Below are positions 61,722 through 64,000 of a stretch of 64,000 nt of DNA, in pieces (position 1 is the stretch's first letter; each line of letters opens with the position of its first letter). Location of the stretch: assembly GCF_020217465.1 (NCBI RefSeq), contig NZ_CP084115.1:1240001-1304000 (forward strand), written 5' to 3'. This stretch comes from Cobetia amphilecti (GTDB taxonomy: Bacteria > Pseudomonadota > Gammaproteobacteria > Pseudomonadales > Halomonadaceae). Under the pieces are notes generated by a model. The model did not search any database. It saw only the letters and a program-made list of their open reading frames with translations, and was not told the DNA's origin. The position numbers and the translations under genes are program-made.

Positions 61722-62180
61722 CTAGCCGGCGCGGCGGCGGGCGGCCTGACCTGTCTGGTGACGGTACAGCTCGCGGATCAGATGGCGGCAGTTGTGGAAG
61801 ATGCCTTCCAGTACCTTTTCCATGCTGTCAGGCAGTGGATGCGTGAAGGCGGTCGAGCAGGCCTGCATCAGGACGCGTTCCTGTTCGAGCAACTCGTTGA
61901 TCAGCACCTGATTGTCATTGCCGACGATGCTCTTCAGGCGACTCCATAGCCACATGTAGTCATCGCGCTCGACATCGGCGTCGCGCGGCATCAGGCTCAG
62001 ATGCTTGCGTGTCTCGACTTCCAGGGCCTGTTTGAGCTCGACACGGCTCGCATAGAAGGGCTCGAAGGCCTTCAGGAGCGCGGGACGCAGCCGTTCGGCG
62101 TTATCCTCGAAATAATCAAGACTGTCTGCCAGGGCTTCCTGGACGCTATCCATCGCCACCTGGCGATTGTCGAGAAACAT
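61722..62180 (-). CDS. Hypothetical all-helical protein
   Basis: 152 residues with an excellent ribosome binding site (GGAGGAGGTGA, nine bases before ATG 62180), so it is very likely real. I do not recognise it with confidence. It is predicted almost entirely alpha-helical (SVQEALADSLDYFEDNAERL, LKSIVGNDNQVLINELLEQE, MEKVLEGIFHNCRHLIRELY), with no signal peptide or membrane segment. The helix layout loosely resembles four-helix-bundle families such as DUF2383. A basic C-terminus ARRRAG ends it. Neighbouring rimK does not suggest a role. Confidence 0.75.
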   Translation of the reverse strand: MFLDNRQVAMDSVQEALADSLDYFEDNAERLRPALLKAFEPFYASRVELKQALEVETRKHLSLMPRDADVERDDYMWLWSRLKSIVGNDNQVLINELLEQERVLMQACSTAFTHPLPDSMEKVLEGIFHNCRHLIRELYRHQTGQAARRRAG

Positions 62181-62406
62181 GGGCGGTCACCTCCTCCGTC
62201 AGAAGAGATTGTGCGGGTGAAAACAGTGTTTTTCTACCCCTGAAGGGCAGAAAGTCAGGATATTTATTCCCGCACTGTCAATCCCTGCAGTTTACGACAA
62301 TACAATGACGTTCTGGTGACGATCATCGTTGCCTTTCAGGCGCTGGCCTTGCCCTGTTTCCATCGCTCACGCTTGTGCACGCGCGGCCATCTGACCCAGA
62401 GACGCC
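62181..62406. other. Intergenic region upstream of the helical protein gene
   Basis: An A/T-richer block (62215-62320) probably holds its promoter on the minus strand. No clear -35/-10 pair or gene was recognised. Confidence 0.4.
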
Positions 62407-62434
62407 AAGGGTGCAGTCATGACGACCTGCACCC
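62407..62434 (-). terminator. Possible rimK terminator
   Basis: AAGGGTGCA pairs with TGCACCCTT, 70 bp beyond the rimK stop. Weak T context. Between them CAAGCCCTCAGCCCTCAGCCC-like low-complexity DNA (about 62480-62515) includes 7 bp repeats. Confidence 0.5.
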
Positions 62435-62502
62435 TTGATCAAGCGTTGCGCGCAATGCTCTCAGGCTTCAGCGCTAAGGCTCAAGCCCTCAGCCCTCAGC
62501 CC

Positions 62503-63411
62503 TTAGCCCTTGGGCTTGGGCGGAATCTTCTTGGCCGGCGCGGCGGACTTGGCGATGTGATCGATGATCAGACCGGCGATGTCCTTGCCGGTGGCCGTCT
62601 CGATGCCCTGCAGGCCCGGCGAGGAGTTCACTTCCATGATCACTGGGCCATGATTGGCGCGCAGCAGGTCGACACCGGCGACGGACAGGCCCATGGCCTT
62701 GGCGGCGCGGATGGCGGTGGAGCGCTCTTCCGGCGTGATGCGGATCTCGCTCGCGGTGCCGCCACGGTGCAGGTTGGAGCGGAACTCGCCATCGGCCGCC
62801 TGACGCTTCATGGACGCCACCACCTTGTCACCCACCACCAGGCAGCGGATGTCGGCGCCACGCGCTTCCTTGATGTATTCCTGCACCATGATGTTGGCTT
62901 TCATGCCCATGAAAGCCTGGATCACGCTCTCGGCGGCCTGGTTGGTCTCGGCGAGTACCACGCCGATGCCCTGGGTGCCTTCCAGCAGCTTGATGACCAG
63001 CGGCGCGCCCTTGACCATGGTGATCAGGTCGGGGATGTCATCCGGCGAATGCGCGAAGCCGGTGACCGGCAGGCCCAGCCCCTTGCGCGACAGCAGCTGC
63101 AGGGAGCGCAGCTTGTCGCGTGAGCGGGAGATGGCCACGGAATCATTGACCACGTAGGTGCCCATCATCTCGAACTGGCGCAGCACGGCGCAGCCATAGA
63201 AGGTGACCGAGGCACCGATGCGCGGCACGACCGCATCGAAGTGCTCGATCTCGGCACCCTTGTAATGGATGGACGGGCGGTGCGAGGCGATGTTCATGTA
63301 GCAACGCAGCGTGTCCACCACGCGCGCGGTGTGGCCACGTGCCTCGGCGGCCTCGATCAGGCGACGGGTGGAGTAGAGGCGTGAGTTACGCGACAGGATA
63401 CCGATATGCAT
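62503..63411 (-). CDS. rimK: Ribosomal protein S6--L-glutamate ligase RimK
   Basis: 302 residues of the ATP-grasp fold: [76 protein letters not shown] and the metal-binding [15 protein letters not shown]. By family it adds glutamates to the C-terminus of ribosomal protein S6, altering ribosomes. The C-terminal KKIPPKPKG tail is variable. The zinc-protease-like gene lies upstream, a common pairing. Confidence 0.95.
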   Translation of the reverse strand: MHIGILSRNSRLYSTRRLIEAAEARGHTARVVDTLRCYMNIASHRPSIHYKGAEIEHFDAVVPRIGASVTFYGCAVLRQFEMMGTYVVNDSVAISRSRDKLRSLQLLSRKGLGLPVTGFAHSPDDIPDLITMVKGAPLVIKLLEGTQGIGVVLAETNQAAESVIQAFMGMKANIMVQEYIKEARGADIRCLVVGDKVVASMKRQAADGEFRSNLHRGGTASEIRITPEERSTAIRAAKAMGLSVAGVDLLRANHGPVIMEVNSSPGLQGIETATGKDIAGLIIDHIAKSAAPAKKIPPKPKG

Positions 63412-63608
63412 GAAATCCTCCGGAGCCGAATGGGCCAGACAGAGATAGGAATGAATCAGAAGAAGACTGACGTGATGCCCGTCAGGAGGCGTGGTATTCG
63501 CCGGTGAAGCCTTTGTCGAATCGAGGCGTCACGCGATGCAGATGGCACCGGGGCCAGCGTCTTGAGGCGAGATGCCGAAGCATGCCGCCGCGCGCCTGGC
63601 TGGTGCCG

Positions 63609-64000
63609 TCAGGGTTCGCCGTGCAGATAGGCGGCGCCCGGTGCGACCAGCAGGCGACGCAGGGCACGGCGCCCCAGCAGAATGGGGTGACGCATCTGGG
63701 AGCGGTCCACCAGCGTCATGTCGATATCGTAGTCGAGCCCGGCCAGCTTCATGCGCGAGCGAATCGCGTAGCGCCACTCGGCCTGACCATTGGATGAGCG
63801 CACGCGGCGGCGATCATGCACCGGCGTCTCGACCGTATGCGGCGGGGAGTCGCTACCGCCGGTCCGGGTGATGAAGCGAACCCACAGATCATCGTTATGT
63901 TCGAAGACCTCGATGCTCTCGGCATGCAGCGCACTGGAATGCGCACCGGTGTCGATCTTGGCATTGAGGTGCAGCTTGAGTTCCGGCAGCTCGATCAGCT
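63609..64000 (-). CDS. RimB-like ATP-dependent zinc protease (retropepsin-like), 5' end outside window
   Basis: Open to the window edge: about 130 C-terminal codons are visible. The frame reads NAKIDTGAHSSALHA, the aspartic-protease-like DTG motif of the PF05618 family, then RRVRSSNGQAEWRYAIR and HPILLGRRALRRLLV. RimB proteases trim poly-glutamate tails made by RimK in Pseudomonas (family knowledge), and the rimK neighbour supports this. The N-terminal end is not seen. Confidence 0.85.
   Translation of the reverse strand, partial: LIELPELKLHLNAKIDTGAHSSALHAESIEVFEHNDDLWVRFITRTGGSDSPPHTVETPVHDRRRVRSSNGQAEWRYAIRSRMKLAGLDYDIDMTLVDRSQMRHPILLGRRALRRLLVAPGAAYLHGEP

Overview
The window is about 62-65% GC, densely coding and organised like the chromosome of a marine or halophilic gammaproteobacterium. 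Gene content and order (a nudF-yqiB-cpdA group, yqiA-parE-parC, queG to hflC, suf with a long SufT, TIGR02647) fit Halomonadaceae such as Cobetia or Halomonas. That assignment is inference from gene order and protein style; no rRNA is present to confirm it. No phage, insertion sequence, CRISPR array or integrase was seen, so this is mostly core genome.

Layout. 1-5.8 kb: the C-terminal part of a GGDEF/EAL protein, tRNA-Arg(CCU), a GT4 glycosyltransferase, cmoM, rsmC and greB. 6-9.3 kb: a periplasmic TPR protein, then nudF, yqiB and cpdA. 9.6-19.4 kb: cysD-cysN, hmp with divergent norR, cmoA-cmoB, and pgi; in enterics cpdA is followed directly by yqiA-parE, so this block sits inside a familiar neighbourhood. 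19.7-26.7 kb: yqiA, parE, parC, serB and a TIGR02647 protein. 26.8-30.5 kb: a CHMI-like isomerase, then epmB divergent from efp-epmA. 30.5-36.9 kb: a candidate structured RNA, psd, a rhodanese, an NCS2 purine permease, rsgA and orn. 36.9-50 kb: queG divergent from nnr-tsaE-amiB-mutL-miaA-hfq-hflX-hflK-hflC. 50.3-53 kb: hisZ and purA. 53.4-59.7 kb: an Rrf2 regulator with sufB-C-D-S and sufT. 60-64 kb: yceI, a SanA/YdcF-like protein, a small helical protein, rimK and a partial zinc-protease-like gene.

How the genes work together. Translation quality is the dominant theme: wobble U34 modification (cmoA, cmoB, cmoM), EF-P and its lysylation enzymes (efp, epmA, epmB), queuosine (queG), i6A37 (miaA), t6A (tsaE), rRNA methylation (rsmC), 30S maturation (rsgA) and RimK tailing of a ribosomal protein. 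A second theme is NO and Fe-S stress: hmp has a textbook sigma-54 promoter with three NorR-type sites, and the suf operon has its own Rrf2 regulator with a palindrome over the -10 box.

The most unusual trait is the abundance of short tandem repeats with periods of about 12-19 bp. They lie in intergenic regions and, in frame, inside conserved proteins (EpmA, EpmB, MutL, SanA). Two intergenic stretches (30.6-30.96 kb and 47.5-47.85 kb) carry runs of hairpins that could be undescribed structured RNAs.
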